Notes: generated by a model not told the origin, from the letters alone. A stretch of 64,000 nt of DNA from Dethiosulfatibacter aminovorans DSM 17477 (GCF_900142005.1 NZ_FQZL01000006.1:1-64000), one strand, 5' to 3'. Shown: positions 16,730-26,051, counted from the stretch's first letter. A program made the numbers and translations.

Positions 16730-18583
16730 TTGGATATAAACAAATTGGAAGATATTTTATTAAAAGTGGAAAAACCGGCAAGATATACCGGAGGAGAGCT
16801 CAATTCCGTCGTCAAGAAAGTTGAAGATGTAAACATCAGATACGCCTTTGCATTCCCTGATGTTTATGAAGTGGGAATGTCTCATCTTGGAATGCATATA
16901 CTTTACAATCTACTCAATAACATTGACGACGTGTGGTGCGAAAGGGTCTTTGCGCCTTGGACGGACCTTGAAGGGCAGTTGCGTGAAAATGACATGGAAC
17001 TGTTTGCCCTTGAAAGCATGGACTCCTTGCGAGCTTTCGATATTCTTGGGTTCACATTGCAGTATGAAATGAGCTATACGAACATTTTAAACATGATGGA
17101 CATGGCCAATATCCCCGTGGAATCGGCAAAAAGGGACAAATCATATCCCCTTGTAATTGCCGGTGGACCTTGTGCCTTTAATCCTGAACCCCTTTATGAA
17201 TTTGTCGATGTTTTTTTTCTTGGGGAGAGTGAAGAGGTTCTGGCTGAATTTTTGGATCTTTACAGGGAGCACAAGAATAAAGGCTATGAAAAAACAGACT
17301 TCTTAAAGGAAGCCTGTCTCATTGAGGGAATATACGTGCCTGAATTCTACGATGTCGAATACAATGAAGATGGTACAATAAGAAAAAGGATAAAACTGTA
17401 CGACAAGGCTCCGGATACTGTGAAAAAAAGAATAATCAAGGACCTTGACAAGTCATTCTTCCCTGAGAAGATAGTGGTTCCGTTCATTGAAACCGTCCAT
17501 GACAGGATAATGCTGGAAATATTCAGAGGTTGTACAAGAGGCTGCAGATTTTGTCAGGCAGGGATGATTTATCGTCCCATCAGGGAAAAATCCGTAGAGA
17601 CTCTTTTGAGACAAGCAGACCTTCTGATTGAGTCTACGGGACATGAAGAAATTTCTCTCTCTTCATTGAGTACGGGAGATTTTTCAAAGCTTATTGAACT
17701 GGCAACTGAATTGCTGGATAAATACGAAGAAAGGCGTATAGGCCTTTCATTACCGTCCTTGAGGCTTGATTCCATAACCTTCGACCTTATGGAAAGGGTG
17801 CAAAAGGTAAGAAAGTCAGGACTGACCTTTGCACCGGAAGCAGGGACACAGAGAATGAGAGACGTAATAAACAAGAATATTACAGAAGAAGATATAATTG
17901 GAACTGTAAAGACTGCATTTGATCTTGGATGGTCTACAGTGAAGCTCTATTTCATGGTAGGTCTGCCTGGAGAGACAATTGAGGATATCTATGGAATCAA
18001 GGACCTGGCTTATGACATCAAGAATGAATTCTTCAACAGGGAAAGGGAAAAAATAAGGGGTAACCTGAGAGTGAATGTAAGCGCAGCATGTTTTGTGCCA
18101 AAGCCATTTACACCGTTCCAGTGGGAAGCCCAGAACACTGTTGATGAATTTTTTGAAAAAACAGGATTGTTGAAAAAAGCAATCAAGGACAAGAAGGTGT
18201 CTTACAGCTACCATGACCCAAAACTAAGTTCCATTGAGGCGGTTTTTGCATTGGGAGACAGAAGGGTGGCGAAGGCATTAAAAACAGCATGGAAAAATGG
18301 ATGCATATTTGACGGCTGGGGAGACAAGTTCAATTATGAAGTGTGGATGAACTCCTTCAAAGAGTCTGGAGTAGAGCCTGAATTCTACAATCAAAGAGAA
18401 AAGGATTTTGAAGAGATACTTCCATGGGATTTCATCGATTGCGGAGTAAACAAGGAGTTCCTGATAAATGAAAAGAAGAAATCTCTGGAAGGAAAAACAA
18501 CAGAGGACTGCAGACTAAATTGTACAGGATGCGGTGTTAATTTTAATTTGGTTGGAGGTCCGTGCTTTGAAGATAGTATTTAA
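16730..18583 (+). CDS. TIGR03960-family B12-binding-domain radical SAM protein
   Basis: 617 residues. The N-terminal region is B12-binding-like, followed by the radical-SAM motif FRGCTRGCRFCQAG near residue 265, and a Cys-containing tail (CRLNCTGCG). Start is TTG 16730, immediately after the nfo stop, with GAGG at 16718-16721. The family always sits with the TIGR03936 protein that follows, and both lie near rplU in many Firmicutes; the reaction is unknown. Here the two genes overlap by 17 bases. In some genomes they are fused. Confidence 0.87.
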   Translation: MDINKLEDILLKVEKPARYTGGELNSVVKKVEDVNIRYAFAFPDVYEVGMSHLGMHILYNLLNNIDDVWCERVFAPWTDLEGQLRENDMELFALESMDSLRAFDILGFTLQYEMSYTNILNMMDMANIPVESAKRDKSYPLVIAGGPCAFNPEPLYEFVDVFFLGESEEVLAEFLDLYREHKNKGYEKTDFLKEACLIEGIYVPEFYDVEYNEDGTIRKRIKLYDKAPDTVKKRIIKDLDKSFFPEKIVVPFIETVHDRIMLEIFRGCTRGCRFCQAGMIYRPIREKSVETLLRQADLLIESTGHEEISLSSLSTGDFSKLIELATELLDKYEERRIGLSLPSLRLDSITFDLMERVQKVRKSGLTFAPEAGTQRMRDVINKNITEEDIIGTVKTAFDLGWSTVKLYFMVGLPGETIEDIYGIKDLAYDIKNEFFNREREKIRGNLRVNVSAACFVPKPFTPFQWEAQNTVDEFFEKTGLLKKAIKDKKVSYSYHDPKLSSIEAVFALGDRRVAKALKTAWKNGCIFDGWGDKFNYEVWMNSFKESGVEPEFYNQREKDFEEILPWDFIDCGVNKEFLINEKKKSLEGKTTEDCRLNCTGCGVNFNLVGGPCFEDSI

Positions 18584-19238
18584 GTTTACAAAATTAGGAA
18601 GATTGAAATTCATTTCACATCTTGATACAATGAGAGTGCTTCAGAGGTCTTTGCGAAGGACCATGATACCTGTAAAGTATTCTGAGGGATATAATCCGCA
18701 TCCGAAGCTAAGTATAGCCTTTCCCTTGTCCTTGGGAATAGAAAGTACCGGGGAATATGGCGAGGTCGAGATTGACGGTAATATAACGTCAGAAGATTTT
18801 ATGGATAAAATGAACAGAAACCTTCCGGAAGGCATGAAGATTATTGAAGCGGATGAATACAACAACAAGAAGGCTGTATCGGCCCTGATATCCTCCCAGG
18901 TTTATAATTTTACAGTTTCTTTTGAGGAGGAGGATGCTTTGGAAAATGCGATCAAGTCCTTGAATTCCATTCTTGATGATGAATACATCATCGAAAGGGT
19001 GAGAAAGAAAAAAAACAAAATCAAAAGAAAGACAATCAATGTAGTAGAATATATTCATGGTGTTAAAATGAGGAATATTGAAGGTTTGGAAATGTCCTTT
19101 GACATGACTATAGATATTAATGAAAACGGAAGCTTAAAGGTTGAAGAGATGAAAGAATTCATAACTTCTTCATTAAAAAAGGCTGGAAGAATAAAAGTAA
19201 AAAGAATTAATTTAAATTTTATTGACAAAGTAATGTAA
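18567..19238 (+). CDS. TIGR03936-family radical-SAM-associated protein (DUF2344)
   Basis: 223 residues beginning LKIVFKFTKLGRLKFISHLD, the usual N-terminus of this family. TTG 18567 is chosen because GGAGGT at 18554-18559 is 7 bases away. It contains no FeS motif and is thought to act with the preceding radical-SAM protein. The rplU promoter is embedded in its 3' end. The RNase E/G gene that often lies between this family and rplU is missing here. Confidence 0.85.
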   Translation: MKIVFKFTKLGRLKFISHLDTMRVLQRSLRRTMIPVKYSEGYNPHPKLSIAFPLSLGIESTGEYGEVEIDGNITSEDFMDKMNRNLPEGMKIIEADEYNNKKAVSALISSQVYNFTVSFEEEDALENAIKSLNSILDDEYIIERVRKKKNKIKRKTINVVEYIHGVKMRNIEGLEMSFDMTIDINENGSLKVEEMKEFITSSLKKAGRIKVKRINLNFIDKVM

Positions 19239-19250
19239 ATTGGTTATAAT
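19222..19250 (+). promoter_or_regulatory. Consensus promoter of the rplU-prp-rpmA operon
   Basis: TTGACA (19222-19227), 17-base spacer, TATAAT (19245-19250): a perfect match to the main-sigma consensus, starting inside the upstream gene and fitting a highly expressed ribosomal operon. Confidence 0.93.
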
Positions 19251-19260
19251 TTTATTTTGT

Positions 19261-19323
19261 AAGCCGCTCTGAACAGGTTTTAAAACGAAAGTACCTGCAA
19301 TGGCGAGACTGGGTTGAGGAGGT
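19261..19323 (+). promoter_or_regulatory. Probable L21 leader RNA
   Basis: The 5' untranslated region of rplU between its promoter and GGAGGTGC is structured: CAGGT (19274-) pairs with ACCTG across an A/T-rich loop, followed by a GGCGAGACTGGG segment. Position and look match the L21 leader known from Firmicutes, in which L21 is thought to bind its own message. The match is from memory of the family, not a model search. Confidence 0.55.
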
Positions 19324-19329
19324 GCATTA

Positions 19330-19641
19330 ATGTACGCAATTATTGAAACAGGCGGAAAACAGTACAAAGTACAGGAAGGCGATGTGATCAGAGTTGAAAA
19401 ACTGGATCTTGCTGAAGGTGATGCTGTTAAGTTTGACAAAGTGTTGTTTGTATCCAAAGATGGAAGCATAAACACTGGAAAGCCGTATCTTGAAGGAGCT
19501 GCAGTAGACGCAGTTGTTGAAGGTCATGGAAAGGCTAAGAAAATCATTGTTTTCAAATATAAGGCTAAAAAAGATTATAGAAAGAAGCAAGGACACAGAC
19601 AGCCATATACACAAGTTAAGATTGAAAAGATTGTTGGTTAA
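19330..19641 (+). CDS. rplU: 50S ribosomal protein L21
   Basis: 103 residues, standard length, starting [14 protein letters not shown] and ending with the [11 protein letters not shown]-like segment typical of L21. Binds 23S rRNA domain II. First gene of rplU-prp-rpmA, driven by the consensus promoter at 19222 and probably autoregulated through its leader. Confidence 0.97.
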   Translation: MYAIIETGGKQYKVQEGDVIRVEKLDLAEGDAVKFDKVLFVSKDGSINTGKPYLEGAAVDAVVEGHGKAKKIIVFKYKAKKDYRKKQGHRQPYTQVKIEKIVG

Positions 19642-19644
19642 TCA

Positions 19645-19974
19645 GTGATCAGAGTAGAAATTTACAGAAGCGGTGATTCTCATAAGGGTTTTGAAGTCAC
19701 AGGGCATGCCGGCTATGATGATGAAGGAAGGGACATAGTATGTGCTGCAGTTTCAATACTGTCATATACGGTGCTGAATTCTTTGGAAGTTGTAGCAGGA
19801 ATCAATTCAGATGACATTGATTGGTCCGTTGATGAAAAAACAGGATTTATGAAGATATTGCTTCAGAAGACTTGCCTTGAATCGAATATTTTATTTAAAA
19901 CATTTGAAACGGGCATCAAACTATTATTAGAAAATTATAGTCAGTATATAAGCCTTGATTATAAGGAGGTGTAG
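19645..19974 (+). CDS. prp: Ribosomal-processing cysteine protease Prp
   Basis: 109 residues (YsxB family), GTG start. The catalytic pair is visible in [18 protein letters not shown]: His near residue 21 and Cys near 33. Prp removes the N-terminal extension of L27 before ribosome assembly. The L27 encoded two bases downstream does carry such an extension, so the pair is functionally consistent. Confidence 0.93.
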   Translation: MIRVEIYRSGDSHKGFEVTGHAGYDDEGRDIVCAAVSILSYTVLNSLEVVAGINSDDIDWSVDEKTGFMKILLQKTCLESNILFKTFETGIKLLLENYSQYISLDYKEV

Positions 19975-19976
19975 TC

Positions 19977-20264
19977 ATGATATTAAAATTGAATCTACAA
20001 TTATTTGCACATAAGAAAGGTGTAGGTAGTTCTAAAAACGGTAGAGACAGTGAGTCTAAAAGACTCGGTTTAAAAAGAGCAGATGGACAATTTGTTTTAG
20101 CTGGAAACATTCTCGTAAGACAAAGAGGTACTAAGCTTCATCCTGGAAACAATGTTGGTATAGGTGGAGATGACACTCTTTATGCACTTGTTGATGGTGT
20201 AGTTAAGTTTGAGAGAAAAGATAAAAAGAGAAAACAAGTTAGTGTTTACTCACAAGAAGCTTAA
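19977..20264 (+). CDS. rpmA: 50S ribosomal protein L27 with cleavable N-terminal extension
   Basis: 95 residues beginning [15 protein letters not shown]. The stretch up to LQLF matches the Prp cleavage signal; after cut the protein begins AHKKG, the tail that reaches the peptidyl-transferase centre. The start is 2 bases after the prp stop, with AAGGAGGTG inside the prp end. A strong terminator follows. Confidence 0.97.
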   Translation: MILKLNLQLFAHKKGVGSSKNGRDSESKRLGLKRADGQFVLAGNILVRQRGTKLHPGNNVGIGGDDTLYALVDGVVKFERKDKKRKQVSVYSQEA

Positions 20265-20267
20265 ATT

Positions 20268-20296
20268 AAACCTACCTTTACGGTAGGTTTTTTTTA
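20268..20296 (+). terminator. Terminator after rpmA
   Basis: AACCTACC, loop TTTAC, GGTAGGTT, then eight T. Since obg begins only 28 bases on, obg may be reached by read-through. Confidence 0.88.
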
Positions 20297-20323
20297 GCTT
20301 ATGGCAAAGAAGGATGTGATTTG

Positions 20324-21595
20324 ATGTTTATTGATATAGCAAAGGTCCATGTAAAAGCTGGAAAGGGCGGTAATGGATCAGTAGCATTCAGAAGAGAAAA
20401 ATATGAACCTATGGGAGGTCCGTCCGGCGGTGACGGCGGCAGGGGTGGAAATATCATTCTTGTGGCAACCAATGGTCTTAGGACCCTTATGGACTTCAGA
20501 TACAAGAAGAATTACAAAGCCAGAAATGGTGAAGACGGAAGAAAGAAGAATCAATATGGAGCCAATGCGGATGATCTTATCTTGAAAGTTCCCGTAGGAA
20601 CCATAGTCAGGGATGAAGAAACAGGAATAGTTCTGGCTGACATGAATACAGATGGTCAGGAATTCATTGTTGCAAAAGGCGGGCGAGGCGGTCGTGGAAA
20701 TGTAAAGTTTAAGAATTCCATAAGAAGAGCACCGAGATTTGCTGAACCGGGAGGCGTTGCGGAAGAAAGAGATATCATTCTGGAGCTTAAGCTTATAGCT
20801 GATGTTGGTCTTCTGGGATTTCCCAATGTTGGAAAGTCGACTTTTCTTTCAAAGACAACCAGTGCAAAACCAAAGATAGCAAACTATCATTTCACAACCT
20901 TGAAGCCAAATCTCGGCGTTGTGAAGATGAGCTCGGGTGAAAGCTTCGTAATAGCAGATATTCCTGGAATCATTGAAGGTGCTGCAGAAGGTGTGGGTCT
21001 TGGACATGAATTTTTGAGGCATGTGGAAAGAACAAAGGTCCTTCTCCACATACTGGATATTTCAGGTCAGGAAGGAAGAAACCCGGTAGAAGATTTTCAC
21101 AAAATCAATGAAGAACTTGCAGAATACAGTGAAAAGCTTAGTCACAAAAAACAGATAATCGTACTTAACAAGATGGATATTCCAGGTATAGATGAAAATG
21201 TCAAGGAAGTACGAGAGAAGCTTGGAGATAAATACGAAATATATGAAATATCTGCCATTACTGGGAAAGGGCTGGAAAAAGTGCTCTATAAGGCTCTTGA
21301 CTATGTAAAGACTGCAGAAGAAGAGATTTTTTACGATGAAAGTGAAGCGGCAGCGCTTTATGAAACTAAAAAGAAAGATACAATAAATGTATATAAAGAA
21401 GGAGAAAGATACTACGCAGACGGATATTTTCTCGATGTCCTCGTTGAATCCACAAATTTCGGCGATTATGAATCATTGAAAAACTTCCAGAAGGTATTGA
21501 ATGACAAGGGAGTCATCGATAGACTCATGGAGCTTGGAGCAAAAGAAGATGATACGATTGTAGTTTGCGGAGTTGAATTCGACTTTGTAGAATAG
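20324..21595 (+). CDS. obg: Obg-family GTPase
   Basis: 423 residues: glycine-rich Obg fold at the N-terminus (KVHVKAGKGGNGSVAFRRE), G domain from about 160 with GFPNVGKST, DIPGIIEGA and NKMD, and a C-terminal OCT domain. Acts in 50S assembly and stress control. AGGATG (20311-20316) gives 7-base spacing to ATG 20324 and only 4 to TTG 20321, so ATG is preferred. Follows the L21/L27 operon as in most bacteria. Confidence 0.95.
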   Translation: MFIDIAKVHVKAGKGGNGSVAFRREKYEPMGGPSGGDGGRGGNIILVATNGLRTLMDFRYKKNYKARNGEDGRKKNQYGANADDLILKVPVGTIVRDEETGIVLADMNTDGQEFIVAKGGRGGRGNVKFKNSIRRAPRFAEPGGVAEERDIILELKLIADVGLLGFPNVGKSTFLSKTTSAKPKIANYHFTTLKPNLGVVKMSSGESFVIADIPGIIEGAAEGVGLGHEFLRHVERTKVLLHILDISGQEGRNPVEDFHKINEELAEYSEKLSHKKQIIVLNKMDIPGIDENVKEVREKLGDKYEIYEISAITGKGLEKVLYKALDYVKTAEEEIFYDESEAAALYETKKKDTINVYKEGERYYADGYFLDVLVESTNFGDYESLKNFQKVLNDKGVIDRLMELGAKEDDTIVVCGVEFDFVE

Positions 21596-21605
21596 AGGAG
21601 ATACA

Positions 21606-21893
21606 ATGATAACTGGAAAACAAAGAAGTTATTTAAAGGGACTGGCCCATAAACTGGACCCGATAGTTCAGATAGGCAAAAATGGCATATCTGAAAATCT
21701 TATATCCCAGGCTGATGAGGCTCTGGAAGCCAGGGAGCTTGTGAAGTTCAAGATTCTTCCTAATTGTGAGCTTGATGCAAAAACAACTGCATCAGAACTT
21801 GCAGAAGTTCTTAATGCAGAGTTTGTAATGAGCATGGGAAAGAAATTTGTATTGTACAGGGAATCTGAAGAACCCAAGATAGAACTTTATTAA
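21606..21893 (+). CDS. yhbY: YhbY-type CRM-domain RNA-binding protein
   Basis: 95 residues with the CRM signature LKGLAHKLDPIVQIGKNGI (GxxG loop) and a C-terminal KFVLYR strand. Binds pre-50S particles in relatives. AGGAG precedes ATG; it follows obg by 10 bases and is closed by a strong two-way hairpin. Confidence 0.9.
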   Translation: MITGKQRSYLKGLAHKLDPIVQIGKNGISENLISQADEALEARELVKFKILPNCELDAKTTASELAEVLNAEFVMSMGKKFVLYRESEEPKIELY

Positions 21894-21919
21894 GGAGCAG
21901 TTATTCTGCGCTATATATC

Positions 21920-21965
21920 AAAACAGGTAATTCTTTGGCTTGGCAGCTGAGGAATTACCTGTTTT
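21920..21965. terminator. Two-way terminator between yhbY and the tetR-type gene
   Basis: Perfect 14-bp stem, AAAACAGGTAATTC (21920-21933) with GAATTACCTGTTTT (21952-21965), flanked by A and T on the proper sides for both strands. Confidence 0.85.
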
Positions 21966-22614
21966 AAATTAGAAGTTTTAGTTTTGAATAGTCCATGGAT
22001 TCTTGGATTTTCTTTGAATCAACCATGTGTTTGTGTATTTCATCTTTGTTTACACAAAGAAGTTTTGGCGTATTGCTGATAATTGTGTTGAGCATATTGT
22101 CTAAATCCATTTCGAAGTTATTGTTGAAATAATTTTTCAATAGATTAATCCTACCGCCTGATTCGAAGATTGCAATAGTTTTGAGCTTGTCTTTTTCGAT
22201 AGAAATGCCATTTGATTCGCTTATGTTTATATAGTTGTTTATGGTTACCTCTTCCAACAAATTATGAATTATATCTTTTTCAATGGTTTCTCTGAAAAAT
22301 CTCAGATTGTTTGAATCGCTAAAAACTACATCGTAAAATATCCTTATGATAACCATGTTTACAAGACATGATTCCTTGTCTTTGCCGAGTTCATTAAGTA
22401 CTGTTTCCCTAATGCTGTTTAAGAAATCTGAATAAATGGCTATTATTATATTGTTTTTTGTTTTGAAATAATAAGATAGCAGTCCCAAATTTACAGATGC
22501 CAGATCAGCAATCTTCTGCACTGTAGTTGAGTTTAATCCCTGGAGGTAGAAAAGTGATTTTGCAGCATTAGTTATATTGTTCTTGGTTTCTATTCCTTTT
22601 TTATACCTTCCCAT
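21964..22614 (-). CDS. TetR-family transcriptional regulator
   Basis: 216 residues. The N-terminal helix-turn-helix is clear (TKNNITNAAKSLFYLQGLN, then TTVQKIADLASVNLGLLSYYFKTKNNI). The ligand-binding C-terminal part is not recognisable, so the effector is unknown. It lies divergently from thyX with a 194-base shared region in which both promoters can be seen; self-regulation is likely and control of thyX possible. No clear operator palindrome is visible. Confidence 0.87.
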   Translation of the reverse strand: MGRYKKGIETKNNITNAAKSLFYLQGLNSTTVQKIADLASVNLGLLSYYFKTKNNIIIAIYSDFLNSIRETVLNELGKDKESCLVNMVIIRIFYDVVFSDSNNLRFFRETIEKDIIHNLLEEVTINNYINISESNGISIEKDKLKTIAIFESGGRINLLKNYFNNNFEMDLDNMLNTIISNTPKLLCVNKDEIHKHMVDSKKIQESMDYSKLKLLI

Positions 22615-22661
22615 GCAAACACATCCTTGAATTTTATAAAATGAATGATGTATCTAATTTC

Positions 22662-22690
22662 ATTATAAACCATATGCTTAAAAATGTCCA
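22662..22690 (-). promoter_or_regulatory. Promoter of the tetR-type gene
   Basis: On the minus strand TGGACA (22690-22685), 17-base spacer, TATAAT (22667-22662). Confidence 0.7.
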
Positions 22691-22730
22691 GACAGTTACT
22701 TTTAAAACAGTTTTGGACTTATCATTTGAA

Positions 22731-22759
22731 TTGAATTCCAAGGTGCTCTATGCTATTAT
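22731..22759 (+). promoter_or_regulatory. Promoter of thyX
   Basis: TTGAAT (22731-22736), 17-base spacer, TGC-TATTAT (-10 at 22754-22759). Confidence 0.7.
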
Positions 22760-22808
22760 ATTATAGTCGATTTAATGATAAAATCAATTTACCATAAGGG
22801 GAGATAAC

Positions 22809-23606
22809 ATGAAAACAGAACTGAGAGTTAAGCTCGTACAATATACACCGGAACCCGAGAAATTAGTGGCGGCTGCTGCCAAACTATGCTACTCGCCATT
22901 GTCCGGCGATGAAATAATGAATGATTTGGATGAGGAGAACACTGAAAAGTTTATTAACATGCTTATGAAGCTTGGGCATCAGTCACCGGTTGAGCATATA
23001 AATTTTTCATTTGCAATAGAGGGAGTCAGCAGGACATTGACACATCAGCTGGTAAGGCATAGACTTGCAAGCTACAGTCAAAGATCACAAAGATATGTTA
23101 CAGAAGGACAGTTTCAGTATATAATTCCGCCTGAAATAGAGAAAAACAGTGCTGCTTCGGCAAAATTCATTGAAGCTATGGAATACGATCAGAAGGTATA
23201 TGACGAAATAACTGATTTACTTTATGAAGGAAATTACAAGCGTCTTGTTGGAGAAGGAAAAAGTGAAAATGCGGCTAAAAGCGCAGCGGAAAAGAAGGCT
23301 ATAGAAGATGCCAGGTATGTATTGCCCAATGCTTGTGAAACAAAGATAATGGTGACAATGAATGCCAGAAACCTTATACATTTTTTCTCTGTAAGATGCT
23401 GCAACAGAGCGCAGTGGGAAATAAGGGAAATGGCATCGCAGATGCTAAGGGAAGCTCATGCAGCAGCTCCTAATATTTTCAGCAACTGTGGACCTGCCTG
23501 CGTTGCAGGACCATGTCCAGAAGGAAAGATGTCCTGCGGCAAAATAGAAGAAATGAGAGAAAAATATTCATATGTGAAAAGCAAGAAAGCGGCTTCGCCG
23601 CGTTAA
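22809..23606 (+). CDS. thyX: FAD-dependent thymidylate synthase
   Basis: Makes dTMP from dUMP with methylene-tetrahydrofolate and reduced flavin. The ThyX signature [14 protein letters not shown] is present near residue 80, and a C-terminal cysteine-rich stretch ([18 protein letters not shown]) follows. The last residues KKAASPR and the stop are encoded by the start of the 120-nt repeat element at 23582, so the C-terminal tail was set by that element. GGGGAGATAAC precedes ATG. 265 residues. No thyA is visible. Confidence 0.94.
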   Translation: MKTELRVKLVQYTPEPEKLVAAAAKLCYSPLSGDEIMNDLDEENTEKFINMLMKLGHQSPVEHINFSFAIEGVSRTLTHQLVRHRLASYSQRSQRYVTEGQFQYIIPPEIEKNSAASAKFIEAMEYDQKVYDEITDLLYEGNYKRLVGEGKSENAAKSAAEKKAIEDARYVLPNACETKIMVTMNARNLIHFFSVRCCNRAQWEIREMASQMLREAHAAAPNIFSNCGPACVAGPCPEGKMSCGKIEEMREKYSYVKSKKAASPR

Positions 23607-23701
23607 ATACGCAAGTATTTATTAAGGTGCGAAGGAAAGTTACCTTGACCACGTAATACCAATGTTTCAAGGGATTACGTATTTTTGACTTTCCTAAGCT
23701 A
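23582..23701 (+). repeat. 120-nt structured element, copy A (thyX / solute-binding protein)
   Basis: Stems: P1 GCGGC/GCCGC; P2 AAATAC, tetraloop GCAA, GTATTT; P3 AGGAAAGT with ACTTTCCT, enclosing P4 GTAATACC/GGGATTAC (one mismatch) with loop AATGTTTCAA. The trailing CAAGAAA repeats the first bases of the element. It begins within the last codons of thyX and ends 30 bases before ATG 23732. No promoter is seen between, so it would lie in the middle of a thyX read-through transcript. Confidence 0.8.
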
Positions 23702-23731
23702 CAAGAAATGAGAAACGATATTGGAGGAGCA

Positions 23732-24694
23732 ATGAAAAGGAGAGTACTGACACTGCTGATGATAATCGTATTGATCTTTACACTGGCAGGATGCATAAAA
23801 AATGAAGAGACTACCGATGGCGGTTTGGATAGTTCAGGTGATGCCGAAGACGGAAAATTTGAAGATACCGGAATATATCCTGTTACAATAACAGACGATA
23901 CAGGCAGACAAATAACTATTGAAGAGATGCCCAAAAGACTGGTGTCAACAGTTCCAGGCAATACTGAAATCATCTTTGGAATAGGCAAGGGGGAGAACCT
24001 TGTGGGTGTATCCGCCTACTGCAACTATCCGGAAGAAGCACTTGAAATTGAGAAGATTGGGGATTATGACGGACCGGATACCGAGTTGATAATTGGTCTG
24101 GACCCTGATGTTGTTTTTGGATCGTGGATGTCAAATGATGTAGTTGCTCGGCTTGAAGACGAAGGAATTATTGTGGTTCTTGTTGATCCGGGCAATTTGG
24201 AAGAGACTTATGAAACAATGCTTATAATAGGTGATGTTGTAGGAGCTTCCGAAGAGGCTGACCAGATGGTAAGCAATTTGAAGGCAAAACAGGAAATGAT
24301 AATGAAAAGAGTTTCAGGATATGAAGCGAAAACCGTATTTTTTGAAATATGGGACGATCCTCTGACAGCAGCAGGTCCTGGAAGCTTTCATCACGAGCTT
24401 ATAACTCTGGCAAATGGAGTGAACATTGCAGGAGACACTGGTTCACCCTATCCTGAATACAGTCCGAACGAGCTGATTGCAGAGAATCCTCAGGTTTATC
24501 TTACTGCAGATGATGGATTCAAGACTGCAGAAGAAATTTTTGCAAGAGAAGGATACGACAATATCGAAGCCATAGAAACCGAACAATTGTTTATGCTCAA
24601 CCAGGACATTGTTTCAAGAAAGGGACCTAGAATGATTGAGGCTTTGGAAAAAATTGCTGCTGCAATTCACCCTGAAGCCTTCAATGAGAAATAG
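23732..24694 (+). CDS. ABC-type solute-binding lipoprotein (BtuF/FepB-like), orphan
   Basis: 320 residues with a lipoprotein signal ending TLAGC (Cys21), an acidic spacer, then a class III (helical-backbone) binding-protein fold: TITDDTGRQITIEEMPKRLV and FGIGKGENLVGVS, LDPDVVFG. These bind cobalamin, haem or ferric siderophores; the ligand cannot be chosen. GGAGGAG fixes ATG 23732. No permease or ATPase gene is adjacent, so it must pair with a transporter elsewhere. The repeat element lies in its leader. Confidence 0.82.
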   Translation: MKRRVLTLLMIIVLIFTLAGCIKNEETTDGGLDSSGDAEDGKFEDTGIYPVTITDDTGRQITIEEMPKRLVSTVPGNTEIIFGIGKGENLVGVSAYCNYPEEALEIEKIGDYDGPDTELIIGLDPDVVFGSWMSNDVVARLEDEGIIVVLVDPGNLEETYETMLIIGDVVGASEEADQMVSNLKAKQEMIMKRVSGYEAKTVFFEIWDDPLTAAGPGSFHHELITLANGVNIAGDTGSPYPEYSPNELIAENPQVYLTADDGFKTAEEIFAREGYDNIEAIETEQLFMLNQDIVSRKGPRMIEALEKIAAAIHPEAFNEK

Positions 24695-24697
24695 TAT

Positions 24698-24726
24698 AAA
24701 AAGCCGAATTTAATTCGGCTTTTTTA
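24698..24726. terminator. Two-way terminator overlapping the dxr stop
   Basis: Symmetrical AAAAGCCGAAT / ATTCGGCTTTT around 24711. Serves the lipoprotein gene (+) and dxr (-). Confidence 0.88.
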
Positions 24727-25852
24727 TATTTGCTGCAGTCCATTTGGCTATCTCAAGTATTTCATCAAAGCTGGCAGCTTCAACAGGGGTATGTCGAAGC
24801 ATAATATCCTCAACCATGTTCTGGATGTCAAGGAATTTGATTTCCTTTCTTATAAGCATTTCAACCGCCAGTTCATTGGCTTTGTTTAGTACTATTGGCA
24901 TTGATTTTCCAATTTTCATTGCTTCAAAAGCAAGTTTAAGGCATTTGAAGGTATTCATGTCGGGTTTTTCGAATGTAAGTTTGCCAATCTCAAAAAGATC
25001 AAGACTTTTGAGATTGTTTTTAAGCCTGTAAGGATAAAAAAGCGCAAGTTGTATTGGTATTTTCATATCCGGATTTCCCATCTGTGCAATAACAGAATGG
25101 TCATCATATTCAACTGCAGAATGTATAATGCTTTGGGGATGGACAACAACCTCAATCTGTTCCGGCGTCAAATCAAAAAGCCACTTTGCTTCTATTGCTT
25201 CAAGTCCCTTGTTCATGAGTGTTGCCGAGTCGACAGTGATTTTCTTTCCCATTGACCAGTTTGGATGATTAAGGGTATCTGCCAAGGATACGGTTTCAAG
25301 TTCCTTAAGAGTTTTTCCTCTGAAAGGGCCTCCGGAAGCTGTAAGAAGTATTTTTTTAATTTTATTGACCTCGTTGCCCATCAGGCTCTGGAATATGGCG
25401 CTGTGTTCACTGTCAACCGGCATTATGTTGACATTGTGCTTCCTTGCAAGGGACATCACCATTTCACCTCCTGCTACAAGGGTTTCCTTGTTTGCGAGAG
25501 CGATGTCCTTGCCGCAGCGTATTGCTTCAATGGTGGGTTTCAACCCAATCATACCGCTAATTGCAGTTACTGCAATATCAACTCCATTGGCGCAGACGGA
25601 TTGAACAAGTCCGTCCATGCCGCATACGACTTTAGTCTTTCCTGAAATTCTTGATTTTAACTTCTCTGCATTTTCCTTGTTCATCACTGCGCAGATGGCA
25701 GGCTCAAATTCGTTGATTTGCCTTTCCAGCAGATTGATATTGCTGTTTCCGCTCAGTGCATGTACCTTAATCTTATCCTTGTTTTCTCTTACTATTTCAA
25801 GTGTTTGTGTTCCAATTGAACCTGTGGAACCTAAAATTGATATATTTTTCAA
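24710..25852 (-). CDS. dxr: 1-deoxy-D-xylulose 5-phosphate reductoisomerase
   Basis: Second step of the MEP isoprenoid pathway (NADPH-dependent). The N-terminal LKNISILGSTGSIGTQTLEI holds the NADPH loop; MPVDSEHSAIFQ, ASGGPFRG and HPNWSMGKKITVDSATLMNK are the metal and substrate motifs. TTG 25852 is preferred to ATG 25876 because AGAGG lies at 25861-25865, 8 bases away, and homologues begin at this point. 380 residues. It stands alone; other MEP genes are not in the window. Confidence 0.94.
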   Translation of the reverse strand: MKNISILGSTGSIGTQTLEIVRENKDKIKVHALSGNSNINLLERQINEFEPAICAVMNKENAEKLKSRISGKTKVVCGMDGLVQSVCANGVDIAVTAISGMIGLKPTIEAIRCGKDIALANKETLVAGGEMVMSLARKHNVNIMPVDSEHSAIFQSLMGNEVNKIKKILLTASGGPFRGKTLKELETVSLADTLNHPNWSMGKKITVDSATLMNKGLEAIEAKWLFDLTPEQIEVVVHPQSIIHSAVEYDDHSVIAQMGNPDMKIPIQLALFYPYRLKNNLKSLDLFEIGKLTFEKPDMNTFKCLKLAFEAMKIGKSMPIVLNKANELAVEMLIRKEIKFLDIQNMVEDIMLRHTPVEAASFDEILEIAKWTAANIKKPN

Positions 25853-25995
25853 TTCATATACCTCTTGTGAATTCATATTTTATTTTATCTCAGTTTTATT
25901 GTACATTGACAATCAATTATAACACAATATGCGATACATGATAAATATAATTGACTTTGGATTTGTGTTTGTTGAATACATGATTTTCTTTCTGT

Positions 25996-26024
25996 TTGCT
26001 AAAGTAGAGTACTTATTGTATAAT
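25996..26024 (+). promoter_or_regulatory. Promoter of nadD-yqeK-rsfS
   Basis: TTGCTA (25996-26001), 17-base spacer, TATAAT (26019-26024), 27 bases before TTG 26052. Confidence 0.75.
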
Positions 26025-26051
26025 AAACTATCATATCGGGAGGAGCATACA

